Shown here: positions 46,379-55,609 of the stretch, in pieces
Layout of the letters: each line of letters opens with the position of its first letter
Numbering within the stretch: the first letter of the stretch is position 1
NCBI RefSeq assembly: GCF_012641395.1
Contig: NZ_JABAIH010000001.1
Coordinates: 372,001 to 436,000, forward strand
Reading direction: 5' to 3'
DNA: 64,000 nt
From: Rhizobium sp. P32RR-XVIII
GTDB lineage: Bacteria > Pseudomonadota > Alphaproteobacteria > Rhizobiales > Rhizobiaceae
Notes under the pieces: model-generated
The model's input: the letters and a program-made list of their open reading frames with translations, nothing else
The model's database searches: none
What the model was told of the DNA's origin: nothing
Translations under genes and position numbers: made by a program

Positions 46379-47353
46379 TTACGGAGACCGGCGGCGGCGC
46401 AGCTGATCGAAATAGACGATCACGATGATCAGCAGGCCGGTGATGATACGCTGCCAGAAAGAGTTAACGTTAAGCAGGTTCGCGCCGTTATTGATCGTGG
46501 CCAGAATGAAGGCGCCGATCAGCGGCCCGTGCACGGTGCCGATCGCGCCGAACAGGCTGGTGCCGCCGATGACGGAAGAGGCAATCGCTTGCAGTTCCCA
46601 TCCGTCGGCCTGGGTGGCGTTGCCGATCGCGATGCGCGAGGCAAGCAGGACGCCGACGAAGGCGGCAAAGGTCGCCGAGAGAATATAGGCCAGGTAGATG
46701 ATGCCGTTCACCCGCACGCCAGAAAGGCGCGCCGCCTCGCGGTTGGAGCCAACCGCAAAGAGATAGCGGCCCCAGCGGCTCAGATGAAGGAAGATGTAGG
46801 ACGGAACGGCGACAAGCACGACCATCCAGAACAGGCTCGGAACGCCGAGGAAGTCGGCGCGCGCGAAGTTCGTAAAGGGCTCATTGACGATGTTGATCGT
46901 CGACCCATTGGTGATCAGCAGGCCGATGCCGCGCAGCGACGTCAACGTCGCGAGCGTGATGATGAAGGGTGGCAACCCCATTTTGACGATGCCGAAGCCA
47001 TGGAACGCCCCGATCCCGACGCCGATTAGCAGCGTTATCAGGATCGACGCCCAGACCGGCACACCTGCCTGCAGCAGCCAGGCGATGACGACGGTGCAGA
47101 ACCCGACGATGGCGCCGACCGACAGGTCAATGCCGGCGGTGATGATCACGAAGGTTTGGCCAAGCGCTAGAATTGCCGTCATCGCGCCCTGCCGCAGCAG
47201 GTTCGAGATATTGAGCGGCGTCCAGAAGCTGGCAGTGACGAAACCGAGCACGATCCAGAGGAAGAGCAGGAGCCCTATCAGAGTGAGCCCGAACAGGAAG
47301 CTCACCTTTCCGCGCGACGGCGGCGCGACGACTTCTGCAGGTGTTACAGTCAT
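46379..47353 (-). CDS. ribose-type sugar ABC transporter permease
   Basis: 324 residues with eight to ten membrane segments. Family motifs are ITAGIDLSVGAIVGF, GSNREAARLSGVRVN and IGGTSLFGAIGTV. It forms the channel with the two-domain ATPase encoded just upstream. Convention puts this importer class on ribose, xylose, fucose or rhamnose; neighbouring genes favour fucose-like deoxyhexoses. Confidence 0.9.
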   Translation of the reverse strand: MTVTPAEVVAPPSRGKVSFLFGLTLIGLLLFLWIVLGFVTASFWTPLNISNLLRQGAMTAILALGQTFVIITAGIDLSVGAIVGFCTVVIAWLLQAGVPVWASILITLLIGVGIGAFHGFGIVKMGLPPFIITLATLTSLRGIGLLITNGSTINIVNEPFTNFARADFLGVPSLFWMVVLVAVPSYIFLHLSRWGRYLFAVGSNREAARLSGVRVNGIIYLAYILSATFAAFVGVLLASRIAIGNATQADGWELQAIASSVIGGTSLFGAIGTVHGPLIGAFILATINNGANLLNVNSFWQRIITGLLIIVIVYFDQLRRRRSP

Positions 47354-47378
47354 GGTTCTCTCCCTCCCATTCTTTTAT

Positions 47379-48929
47379 TCAGACGCCGATCGCTTCGCTG
47401 AGCACTTCTTCGTGCGTCGCCGCCTGGTAGTCGTGGCTTGCGACCAGCTGTCCGCGACGGAATACGTGCAGCCGGTCAGCGAGCTCGTAGACTTCCGGCA
47501 GATAGGACGAGATCAGGATGATGCCCGCGCCCTCCTTCAGCAGCTTGGCAAACAGCCGGTAGATCTCCGCCTTGGTGCCGACGTCGACCCCGACCGTCGG
47601 CTCGTCGAAAATGAACAGGCGTGCGCCGTAGCTGAGCCACTTGCCGATGACCACCTTTTGCTGGTTTCCGCCTGACATGCTGGACACCAGGACGCGGCGG
47701 CTCGGCGTCTTGATCGACAGATCGCGGATCTGCCTGTCGGCGTTCTGCGATTCTTCGCTGTGGCTTATCACCGGACCTTTGCTCAGCTTTTTGAAGACCG
47801 GCAGGTTGATATTGAGCCCGATCGGCAGGTTGAGGCAGAGCCCCTGGTCGCGGCGGCTCTCTGGCGCGAGCGCGATCCCGAGCTCCATGGCCGTGCGTTC
47901 GTCCTTGATGTCGACCTTCTTGCCCATCCAGTGGATCTCACCGGTCGTCGTTTTCTCCCGGCCATAGAGACCGAGTGCGAACTCGCTGCGCCCGGCGCCG
48001 ATCAATCCGTAAAGGCCGACGATTTGGCCAGCCTTGACCGAGAGCGATACATCCTCGAAACCGGGACCGGAAAGCCCGCGAACATCGAGGATCGTGTCGC
48101 CGATCGGGATGACTTCCTTATGATAGATCTGCTCGATCGAGCGGTTGATCATCAGCGCGATCAGTTCCGCCTCGCTCGTCTCGCTGATATTGCGCGTGCC
48201 GACATGGGTGCCATCACGCAGCACCGAGACGCGGTCCGCAAGCTCGAACACTTCCTCCATGCGATGGCTGATGTAGACGATCGTGACACCTTCGCCCTGC
48301 AGGCGGCGGATGAGTTTGAAGAGCTGCGCCGACTCCTGGCGCGTGAGATAAGCCGTCGGCTCGTCGAAGATCAGAAACTGGGTGCCACGCATGGCCGCGC
48401 GCGCCGTGGCGACAAGCTGTTGCTGCCCGATCGTCAGATCGCTGAGCAGCACGGCGGCCGGCAGGCCGAAACCGAGGTCGTCGAGGACAGCCTGAGCCAT
48501 CCTCTCCATCTGCTTCTTGCGCATGAGGCCGTATTGGTTGACTTCGTCGCCGAGAAAGAGATTGGCCGCGACAGTCAGGTGCGGGCAGAGCACGACCTCC
48601 TGGTGGACGGCATTGATGCCCCGCGCAATCGCTTCGTTTGGCGTCGCCAGGGCGACCGGGTGGCCGCACCAGAGGATCTCGCCTGAGGTCCTGGTGATCA
48701 CGCCGGTCAGCAGCTTGATAAGCGTCGACTTGCCTGCACCATTTTCGCCGACGATCGCGTGAATTTCGCCGGCTAGAAAGGTCATTGTCGCGGGCTTCAG
48801 CGCCTGGACGTAGCCGTAATTCTTCTGCAGTCCCTTGAGTTCCAGGATCGGGGAGCCTGCCGGAATGCGGTTTGCCTCCGTCTTCTTGACGCTGTCATCA
48901 TGACGATGACTGACCTCTTCCAGGCTCAT
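47379..48929 (-). CDS. sugar ABC transporter ATP-binding protein (two ABC domains)
   Basis: 516 residues. The N-terminal ABC domain has Walker A GENGAGKSTL and a Walker B ending FDEPTAYL; its signature is altered to LTIGQQQLVATARA. The C-terminal domain has a degenerate Walker A (GLIGAGRSEFALG), signature MSGGNQQKVVIGKW and FDEPTVGVDVG. This asymmetry is normal for RbsA-type ATPases. The ATG at 48929 follows GGGAGGAGAAATCC. Confidence 0.92.
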   Translation of the reverse strand: MSLEEVSHRHDDSVKKTEANRIPAGSPILELKGLQKNYGYVQALKPATMTFLAGEIHAIVGENGAGKSTLIKLLTGVITRTSGEILWCGHPVALATPNEAIARGINAVHQEVVLCPHLTVAANLFLGDEVNQYGLMRKKQMERMAQAVLDDLGFGLPAAVLLSDLTIGQQQLVATARAAMRGTQFLIFDEPTAYLTRQESAQLFKLIRRLQGEGVTIVYISHRMEEVFELADRVSVLRDGTHVGTRNISETSEAELIALMINRSIEQIYHKEVIPIGDTILDVRGLSGPGFEDVSLSVKAGQIVGLYGLIGAGRSEFALGLYGREKTTTGEIHWMGKKVDIKDERTAMELGIALAPESRRDQGLCLNLPIGLNINLPVFKKLSKGPVISHSEESQNADRQIRDLSIKTPSRRVLVSSMSGGNQQKVVIGKWLSYGARLFIFDEPTVGVDVGTKAEIYRLFAKLLKEGAGIILISSYLPEVYELADRLHVFRRGQLVASHDYQAATHEEVLSEAIGV

Positions 48930-49057
48930 GGATTTCTCCTCCCATGGCGCACGTTCCCGCCGTCTCCACCCGGCCGGATGTGCATTCCTCACGGACCATA
49001 ACACAGCTTGAGTGAGGGCCGCGCCGGATTTCGCCGGCGCGGCCCTCACCATTTGGA

Positions 49058-50044
49058 TTACTTGACCTTCGGATTGATCAGCGCATCGATCTTCGGATCG
49101 CTCATGTTCGCCTTGGTGACGAGATTCGCGCCGGTATCGACCTTTTCTTCGACCTTCTCGCCCTTCGAAACGGCAAGCGCGGTCTTTATGCCGTCATAGC
49201 CCATGCGATAGGGGTCCTGCACGACGAGACCCGCCAGCGAGCCGTCCTTGAGGAAGCCGACCGTCTTGTCGTCGCTGTCAAAGGCGATGACCTTGATCTT
49301 GTCGCCGAGCTTGTTTTCCGCAATCGCCTGGCCGACGCCCTGTGCCAGGATCAGGTTCGAGGCAAAGACCCCGATGAGGTTCGGGTTGGCGGTAATCAGG
49401 TCCGTCATCATGTTGAGACCGGTCGTTGCCTGACCGTCGCCGTATTTGTCGGCAATGACCTTCAGGCCAGGATACTTGGTCTTCACTTGATCCAGGAAGC
49501 CTTCGCGGCGCTGCTCGAGCGAGCCGACACCCGGAAGATTGGTGAGGATCACCACTTCGCCTTCTTCCTTGCCCGTCATTTCCTTGATGGCCGTAGCCAG
49601 ACCATCGGCAGCGATACGGCCGCCCTGAACGTTGTCGGTCGTCAGGAACGACTTGAACGCCTTGGAATCGGCGGCAGAGTCGATACCGATGATCGGAACC
49701 GACTTGGCGGCTTCGTCGATCGGCTTACCGAGAGCCTTGAATTCCGTCGGCGAAATCACGACCGCTGCGGGTTTACCGGCGACGGCGTTCTCAAGAATGC
49801 TGATCTGGCCGTTGATGTCTGCTTCCGACTGCGCGCCGAGTTCCGGAACATTGACGCCAAGATCCTTGCCGGCCTTGCGGGCGCCGGCCAGAACGATCTG
49901 CCAGTAGAAGGATGTCGTGTCCTTGACGATGATCGGGATCGTCACGTCGGCGGCGAAGGATGGAATCGGCATTGCAGTTGCGATGACGGCAGCGCCCGCG
50001 AGAGCCGTGAAGGCTCGACGCGACAGAATGGATTTCATGCGCAT
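49058..50044 (-). CDS. sugar ABC transporter substrate-binding protein
   Basis: 328 residues. The signal peptide starts MRMKSILSRRAFTALAG; the paired arginine could also route it to Tat. The mature fold is ribose-binding-like (IIVKDTTSFYW, VVISPTEFKALG, IGIDSAADSKAF, VIAFDSDDKTVGF). Two ATGs, at 50044 and 50038, are close; GAGGAGAACCCAC favours 50044. It has its own promoter region carrying a 27-bp element shared with the operon upstream. Confidence 0.9.
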   Translation of the reverse strand: MRMKSILSRRAFTALAGAAVIATAMPIPSFAADVTIPIIVKDTTSFYWQIVLAGARKAGKDLGVNVPELGAQSEADINGQISILENAVAGKPAAVVISPTEFKALGKPIDEAAKSVPIIGIDSAADSKAFKSFLTTDNVQGGRIAADGLATAIKEMTGKEEGEVVILTNLPGVGSLEQRREGFLDQVKTKYPGLKVIADKYGDGQATTGLNMMTDLITANPNLIGVFASNLILAQGVGQAIAENKLGDKIKVIAFDSDDKTVGFLKDGSLAGLVVQDPYRMGYDGIKTALAVSKGEKVEEKVDTGANLVTKANMSDPKIDALINPKVK

Positions 50045-50105
50045 GTGGGTTCTCCTCTCAGGTGCGTTCTCCTCCAGGAAACCTCTCGCGAACGCCAACG
50101 AGAGA

Positions 50106-50132
50106 TTTTTATCGATAAAAAACATTTTGAAG
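50106..50132 (-). promoter_or_regulatory. 27-bp operator candidate upstream of the sugar-binding protein gene
   Basis: Starts with the perfect 16-bp palindrome TTTTTATCGATAAAAA and continues ACATTTTGAAG. It matches 23 of 27 positions of the element at 53433-53459. Both sites lie upstream of genes of the same catabolic set, with the GntR gene beside the second site. Confidence 0.65.
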
Positions 50133-50368
50133 CTAGCCGAGGCTAACCGGAATTGCAAGTGCGCCGGGCGCCTCTAGGCTCTACTTCAGGCTGGGCTCAT
50201 CCGGTCACTGACATGGCGTCGAGTCCATGCAACAGCCTGCGCCGGTTTCTCTCCTCGGATATCCTCCCTCACCGACGAAGACAGCTCACAGTAAGCGCAT
50301 GAAATAGAAGTTCCGTGATATTGTCAACGCGGAACGTTTATTCCATTTCGGATCGGCACGTTGGCAAA

Positions 50369-50815
50369 TCAGCCTCTGAACACCTCGTGCGGAAGCACGA
50401 CGCCCTTCTTCAGAATGAGGTTGCCGTATAACCGAAACTCGGTTGTCGCGACGATGTAGGCGGCCTTCCTGGAACGCTCGTAAAATGCAAAGCGCTCAAG
50501 CGACGCGATCTTGAAATCGCCGGCGCGGCGATTGACGATTTCCTGGAACTCGGCGCAAACATCAGGTACCGCGCCGGCATCGCCGACAACCTCCATGCGC
50601 CACGCGCTTTCCGGCACGAAGGTGTCGAGCGGGAAGTGGGTGAGGATGGCCTCGGCCATTTCCGTTGCCGAAACGCCGTCAGCGCGGATCATTTCCGGCC
50701 CCATGGTGCTTGAGGGAAAATTGGCGTCGGCAATGACGATCTCGTCGCCATGACCCATCCTGGCGATTGCCAGCAGAAGATCCGGGCTGAGGACGGGGTG
50801 GATACCCTTGAGCAT
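50369..50815 (-). CDS. FucU/RbsD-family mutarotase (L-fucose mutarotase-like)
   Basis: 148 residues with MLKGIHPVLSP, the catalytic-loop MGHGDEIVIADANFPS and the end YGNLILKKGVVLP. It is closer in pattern to FucU (SSTMGPEMIRADG) than the paralog at 17035-17511. It lies nine bases after the aldo/keto reductase gene, consistent with supplying the right anomer for a sugar dehydrogenase. Confidence 0.87.
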   Translation of the reverse strand: MLKGIHPVLSPDLLLAIARMGHGDEIVIADANFPSSTMGPEMIRADGVSATEMAEAILTHFPLDTFVPESAWRMEVVGDAGAVPDVCAEFQEIVNRRAGDFKIASLERFAFYERSRKAAYIVATTEFRLYGNLILKKGVVLPHEVFRG

Positions 50816-50824
50816 GAGCGGTTC

Positions 50825-51844
50825 CTATACGCGGACTGCGTCGGTGCCCAAGGGCTTCGCGACGAGAGTCTGGCTTTCGAATTCGGGGAAGATGCTGTCC
50901 GGCAGTCGCGGCTCAAAGAGCTGCATGTTGCGGTCGAGGCTGGAAGCCTTCGCCGTTCCGATCAGTACCGATGAGACAACTGGGTCGCGGAGTGGAAACT
51001 GCAGGGCTGGAGCGGCAAGCGGAACGCCGTGACGCTTGGCGATTTCTTCCATTGCTCTGACCTTGGCGAGCACGTCCGGTGTCGCGGGCATATAGTCGAA
51101 ATGCGAGCCTTCCACGGCACCGGTTGCGAGGATGCCTGAGTTGAAGACGCCGCCCACGACAAGGGAGGTGCCCTTCCTGCGGCAGAGCGGCAATAGCTCG
51201 GCTACCGCGGAACGGTCCAGCAAGGTATAGCGCCCAGCCATCAGGATGACGTCGATATCGGCGTTGCGCATGACATCGACGCAAACCGGCACTTCGTTTA
51301 CGCCGAGCCCGAAGGCCTTGATCCTACCCGATGATTTCAGCTCGTCGAGCGCCCGAATGCCGGAGTCGAGCAGTTGCTTCAGGTAGACGGCATTCTTCGC
51401 GGCGCCGTGCGTATAACCACCGATGTCGTGGACATAGAGGATGTCTATGCGGTTGAGGCCCAGACGCGCATAGCTGAAATCGACGGATCGCATGATGCCA
51501 TCGTAGGAATAGTCATAATCGGCATCGAAGGAGAGCGGATCGACATAGCCATAGTCCGGCACCGCACCTGTCGGCACTGGCCGCAGGAGTCTGCCGACCT
51601 TGGTCGAAAGCACGTATTCATTCTCGGGCTTCGCTCTCAGGAAGTCGCCGACGGTGCGCTCGCCGAGACCAAGGCCATACCAGGGTGCCACGTCGAAATA
51701 GCGGATGCCGCTCGCCCACGCGGCCTCGAGCGTTTCCATCGCCTGATCGCGCGGGCAGGCGCGGTATAGGCCACCCAGAGCCGCAGCACCGAAGCTGATT
51801 TCGGTGACCTCGAGGTCGGTCGTGCCGATTCTCCTCGTCTTCAT
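50825..51844 (-). CDS. aldo/keto reductase, candidate L-fucose dehydrogenase
   Basis: 339 residues of the AKR fold: IGTTDLEVTEISFGAAALG, DVAPWYGLGLGERTVG with the catalytic Asp and Tyr, and a Lys in STKVGR. It resembles bacterial D-threo-aldose 1-dehydrogenases, also called L-fucose dehydrogenases. With the FucU-like mutarotase it would oxidise L-fucose to the lactone. ATG 51844 of a tandem ATGATG is preferred for spacing to GGGAGG. Confidence 0.85.
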   Translation of the reverse strand: MKTRRIGTTDLEVTEISFGAAALGGLYRACPRDQAMETLEAAWASGIRYFDVAPWYGLGLGERTVGDFLRAKPENEYVLSTKVGRLLRPVPTGAVPDYGYVDPLSFDADYDYSYDGIMRSVDFSYARLGLNRIDILYVHDIGGYTHGAAKNAVYLKQLLDSGIRALDELKSSGRIKAFGLGVNEVPVCVDVMRNADIDVILMAGRYTLLDRSAVAELLPLCRRKGTSLVVGGVFNSGILATGAVEGSHFDYMPATPDVLAKVRAMEEIAKRHGVPLAAPALQFPLRDPVVSSVLIGTAKASSLDRNMQLFEPRLPDSIFPEFESQTLVAKPLGTDAVRV

Positions 51845-51873
51845 CATACCTCCCGTGAAAAGTGCTTTCTGTT

Positions 51874-53376
51874 TTAAAGTGTCGCTCCAAGATGCCACGG
51901 CACGAATTCGTTGTCGCCGTAGCCAAATTCCTCACTCTTCGTCTTCTTCCCCGAGGCGGTATCGATGATGAGGTCAAAAATTTCCCGGCCCTTGCCGCTG
52001 ATCGTTGCATCGCCGGTAGCGATCGTGCCGCAATCGATATCCATGTCCTCTTCCATCGAGGCATAGAGCGCAGAGTTGCTGGAGAGCTTGATCGAAGGGG
52101 CGGGGCGACAGCCGAAACAGCTGCCACGCCCGGTCGTGAACGCGATCATGTTTGCGCCGCCAGCGACCTGTCCCGTCGCGGAAACCGGGTCGTATCCAGG
52201 CGTATCCATGAAAACGAGGCCAGGGGCGGTAACGCGCTCGGCATAGCCGTAGACCGCCGTCAGCGGCGACCGGCCACCCTTGGCGACGGCGCCGAGCGAC
52301 TTCTCGAGAATGGTCGTCAGTCCACCGCGCTTGTTGCCGGGCGAAGGGTTGTTGTCGAGCGAGGCGCCATGCAGTCCGACATACTTCTCCCACCAGGCAA
52401 TCTTTTCGTCGAGCTTTCTCGCCACGTCTTCGTTGATCGCGCGGCTGCGCAGCAGATGCTCGGCACCGTAGATCTCTGAGGTTTCGGAGAGGATCGCCGT
52501 GCCGCCGGCAGCGGCCAGAAGATCGGCGGCAACGCCGAGCGCCGGATTGGCCGTGATGCCCGAAAAGCCATCGGAACCACCGCATTGGAGACCGATGATA
52601 ATCTCGCTGACAGCGATCGGAACGCGCCGCTCGCGGCCGACGTCGGCGGCAATTTCCTTGAGCATGCCCATGGCGCGCTCGACCGCGCGTCGCGAGCCGC
52701 CGGCGTCCTGGATGTTGAAGTGCCGCTTGGAATTGCCGGCGCCGCTCTGGCCGTAGAGCGTCAATTGGTTCACCTCGCAGCCGAGGCCGATCATCAGCAC
52801 ACCGCCGAAATTGACATGGCGCGTATAGCCGGCAAGCGTGCGGTGAAGAACCGCCATGCCGTCGCCCGTCGAGCTCATGCCGCAACCCTGGTCGTGGACG
52901 ATCGGCACGAAGCCGTCGATGCCTTCATAGTTCGGCAGGATCGTGCGATTGGCCGCTTCTGCAATCGCACGGCAGACGGTGGTGGAACAGTTTACGCTGG
53001 CGATGATGCCGACATAATTGCGGGTCGCGGCCCGCCCGTCGGCGCGCCTGTAGCCCATGAACGTTCGCGCCTTATCTTCCGCCGTAGCCGGCTCAGGCGC
53101 CGAATTCGCCGTCGCCGCCAGGCGGTCGTTCTCGAAATGCAGATTATGGCTATGGACATGGTCGCCCGCTTTCACGTCGGCCGTCGTGCGGCCGATCGCT
53201 TGGCCATATTTCACCACCGGCACGCCGGTGGGAATGTCCGCAATGGCGACCTTGTGACCGGGGTCGATTTTCTGGCGTGTTTGAATGCCCGCGACCGTCG
53301 TGCCGGGGTCGATCGCAGCCGTTGCGACAGCCACGTTGTCTCCGGCCGACAGGACGAGCCAAGGCAGTTTGTCCAC
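51874..53376 (-). CDS. UxaA-family sugar-acid dehydratase (altronate/fuconate dehydratase-like)
   Basis: 500 residues: an N-terminal SAF domain (about 1-90, ending DHVHSHNLH) and the UxaA iron-dependent dehydratase domain (GYRRADGRAATRNYVGIIAS, CSTTVC, HDQGCGMS, GLQCGGSDGFSG, RGSCFGC). It removes water from an aldonate such as altronate, galactarate or L-fuconate. A GTG start follows GGGAGA by six bases. First gene of the operon that continues through the AKR and mutarotase, divergent from the GntR gene. Confidence 0.87.
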   Translation of the reverse strand: MDKLPWLVLSAGDNVAVATAAIDPGTTVAGIQTRQKIDPGHKVAIADIPTGVPVVKYGQAIGRTTADVKAGDHVHSHNLHFENDRLAATANSAPEPATAEDKARTFMGYRRADGRAATRNYVGIIASVNCSTTVCRAIAEAANRTILPNYEGIDGFVPIVHDQGCGMSSTGDGMAVLHRTLAGYTRHVNFGGVLMIGLGCEVNQLTLYGQSGAGNSKRHFNIQDAGGSRRAVERAMGMLKEIAADVGRERRVPIAVSEIIIGLQCGGSDGFSGITANPALGVAADLLAAAGGTAILSETSEIYGAEHLLRSRAINEDVARKLDEKIAWWEKYVGLHGASLDNNPSPGNKRGGLTTILEKSLGAVAKGGRSPLTAVYGYAERVTAPGLVFMDTPGYDPVSATGQVAGGANMIAFTTGRGSCFGCRPAPSIKLSSNSALYASMEEDMDIDCGTIATGDATISGKGREIFDLIIDTASGKKTKSEEFGYGDNEFVPWHLGATL

Positions 53377-53432
53377 TTGTCTTCTCCCTGAAGAAGCGCT
53401 CGCTGCATTGGCGAAATGCGCATTGATTTTGT

Positions 53433-53459
53433 TTTTTATCTACAATAAACATTTTGGAG
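53433..53459 (-). promoter_or_regulatory. 27-bp operator candidate upstream of the UxaA-like gene
   Basis: Reads TTTTTATC, six variable bases, AAACATTTTG, then GAG. It differs at four of 27 positions from the element at 50106-50132. It lies between the UxaA-like gene and the divergent GntR gene, so the GntR protein is its likeliest binder. Confidence 0.65.
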
Positions 53460-53615
53460 TCAACGGGGAATATCGTTCCTGTGGGCAAGGGAGACAAACA
53501 GCCACAGCCGGCCGCGAAATACGATAAAGGGTCGCGATAGATAACCTTCCGGTGCGCGCCAGACTTGCGATTTCGCGAAGCCTTGAAAGCCGCGAAGGGA
53601 GAAAGAGCAGGATGC

Positions 53616-54521
53616 ATGGCAAGGCAGAATACCGTCTTCAAGGAGGCTTACAACAGGTACGCCTCTGCGCTGCGCCCGGATACGGCCCTTCCATCAGAAC
53701 CGGAAATCGCCGCACAACTCGGCATCAGCCGCAGTACGGCCCGCGCGATCCTGACCCGCCTGAATGCCGAGGGCATCATCCGGTGGAACAAGCGCCAGAA
53801 GATCGTCCTTCGTGTCCCCACCGAGAAAGACTTTTTTCCGCCCGAAGAGACGGATTCATTGCATGACATCATCGAGCGCAGCTTCATGCAGCGGATCTTG
53901 GCGGACGATGCGGCACCGGGCATGCAGATCAACGAGTTGGAGCTCGCCCGCGAGATCGGTACCGGAACGACCAGCGTCCGCGAATTCCTCATTCGCTTCT
54001 CGCGCTTCGGCCTCATCGAAAAGCGTCCGAACAGCCACTGGATACTGAAGGGCTTCACCCGTGAGTTCGCGCTCGAGCTCGCCGACGTCCGCGAAATGTT
54101 CGAGTTGCACTCAGCCGCGGAGTTCGGCAGGCTGCCGCCCGAAAGCGAAGCCTGGTCTGCGCTGGCCGAGATCAAGGCAGAGCATCGAGCGATCCTGAAC
54201 GATTTGGACGCGCGCTACAAAGAATTCTCAGTCCTTGATGAGCGGTTCCACCTCCTGATCCACCGCGCCTCCAAGAACCGCTTCATCGCCGATTTCTACG
54301 ACGCGATCGCCATTATCTTCCACTATCACTACCAGTGGAACAAGGCATTCGCCCGCCAGCGCAATGAACGCGCCATTCACGAGCACCTCGACTATATTGC
54401 GGCGCTGGAATCGCGCGATCAGGCGGCGATCGACTTCTCGTGCCGCCTGCATTTGCGTTCTGCCCGGCAGACATTGCTGCAGTCACTGCCGCAAAATCCC
54501 GCCGAAGCGCTTGCCGGCTGA
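53616..54521 (+). CDS. GntR-family regulator with two winged helices and FCD domain
   Basis: 301 residues. Two winged-helix domains occur in tandem: about 5-67 (ALPSEPEIAAQLGISRSTAR) and about 84-146 (INELELAREIGTGTTSVREF). A C-terminal FCD effector domain spans about 150-290, with Asp/His positions that could bind a metal-carboxylate ligand. Ordinary FadR-type proteins have one DNA-binding domain. It is divergent from the UxaA-like gene and probably represses the catabolic operon, with a sugar acid as inducer. The ATG at 53616 follows GCAGGATGC. Confidence 0.85.
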   Translation: MARQNTVFKEAYNRYASALRPDTALPSEPEIAAQLGISRSTARAILTRLNAEGIIRWNKRQKIVLRVPTEKDFFPPEETDSLHDIIERSFMQRILADDAAPGMQINELELAREIGTGTTSVREFLIRFSRFGLIEKRPNSHWILKGFTREFALELADVREMFELHSAAEFGRLPPESEAWSALAEIKAEHRAILNDLDARYKEFSVLDERFHLLIHRASKNRFIADFYDAIAIIFHYHYQWNKAFARQRNERAIHEHLDYIAALESRDQAAIDFSCRLHLRSARQTLLQSLPQNPAEALAG

Positions 54522-54549
54522 CCAGCCGCTCTCAACCGTTCGCCTACGC

Positions 54550-55305
54550 CTAGTGGGCGGTATAAGCTCCGTCCACCAGGTGGTAGCTGCCGGTGATAAA
54601 GCTGGCCTGCTCGGACAGGAGAAAGCTTACGAGAGCGGCGACTTCCTCCGGCTTGCCAAGCCTTCCCATCGGCTGAAGCGATGCCATCCGCCGGCTGTTT
54701 GTTACCATCGGATGCTCGGCCAAGAGCGGTGTTTCGATCCAGCCGGGTGCCACAGCGTTGATTCGGACCCCCATTCTCGCATACTCGATCGCGGCAACCT
54801 TGGTCAGCCCGACAACGCCGTGCTTGGCGGCCGTATAACCGGCGGCAAACGGTACTCCAACAGAACCGAGAGTGGAGGACATGTTGACGATGGCGCCGCC
54901 GCCGCGTTCCAGCATGGCCGCTATCTCGTATTTCATGCAGTAGAACACGCCGTTCAGGTTCACGTTGATCAGCCTGCACCATTCGTCGAGCGGGTAGTCT
55001 GCCGTCACCTTGCGCGGGCCATCAACCCCCGCGTTGTTGACGGCCAGATCCAAACCGCCGCATGTCTCGACAGTGCGCCGGACCAACTTTTCCACAGCCC
55101 CGGCGTCGGTCACATCGACTGCGAAATCCCTGGCCCGGCCGCCCTCTGAATGGATCTCGGCCGCAACGGTGCGCGCTGCCTCCGAATCAACATCAGCGAC
55201 GATAACCTCCGCCCCCTGCCCAGCCAATTGCCGTGAAATAGCGGCCCCTATGCCCGAGCCGCCGCCGGTGACCAGCGCGACTTTCCCCTCGAAGTCAAGC
55301 TTCAT
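54550..55305 (-). CDS. short-chain dehydrogenase, candidate 2-keto-3-deoxy-fuconate dehydrogenase
   Basis: 251 residues of the classical SDR family: TGGGSGIGAAIS cofactor loop, NNAGVDG, Ser in NMSSTLGS, YTAAK and the end FITGSYHLVDGAY. In the non-phosphorylating L-fucose route this enzyme type oxidises 2-keto-3-deoxy-L-fuconate. Assignment comes from its position beside the GntR regulator and fucose-like genes; other sugar or alcohol substrates are possible. Confidence 0.83.
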   Translation of the reverse strand: MKLDFEGKVALVTGGGSGIGAAISRQLAGQGAEVIVADVDSEAARTVAAEIHSEGGRARDFAVDVTDAGAVEKLVRRTVETCGGLDLAVNNAGVDGPRKVTADYPLDEWCRLINVNLNGVFYCMKYEIAAMLERGGGAIVNMSSTLGSVGVPFAAGYTAAKHGVVGLTKVAAIEYARMGVRINAVAPGWIETPLLAEHPMVTNSRRMASLQPMGRLGKPEEVAALVSFLLSEQASFITGSYHLVDGAYTAH

Positions 55306-55609
55306 TCGTGTCCATCCTCATTACCCCACCGCACCAAGTCGAGCAGAGGCAGAGCGATGATGCAAGCCATTTGATCAGCGGGAAGGAACGTCGCTTGTTC
55401 CGCTGGCGAGCGCTGCATCTCCGTCCTCTTCGCTGCCTTTTGCTGGCGAGCGATTCGAATAGGTTATCAAGACCAAATAGGTCCATCGTGCTTAAAAGCC
55501 ACAGTCACCGCATGACTTGATGTTACCGGGTGAAGTCTAAGGCTTGGCCAGCCGCCACTTGGATGGTAAGACTATGATGAAGGGGCAATCAATTGCTTAG
55601 CAGGTAAAG
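55306..55609. other. 304-bp intergenic region
   Basis: No gene that I can support. A 63-codon minus-strand frame (55295-55486) is rich in Arg and Ser and overlaps the SDR start, so it looks spurious. The region must hold the divergent promoters of the SDR and L,D-transpeptidase genes. Confidence 0.35.
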
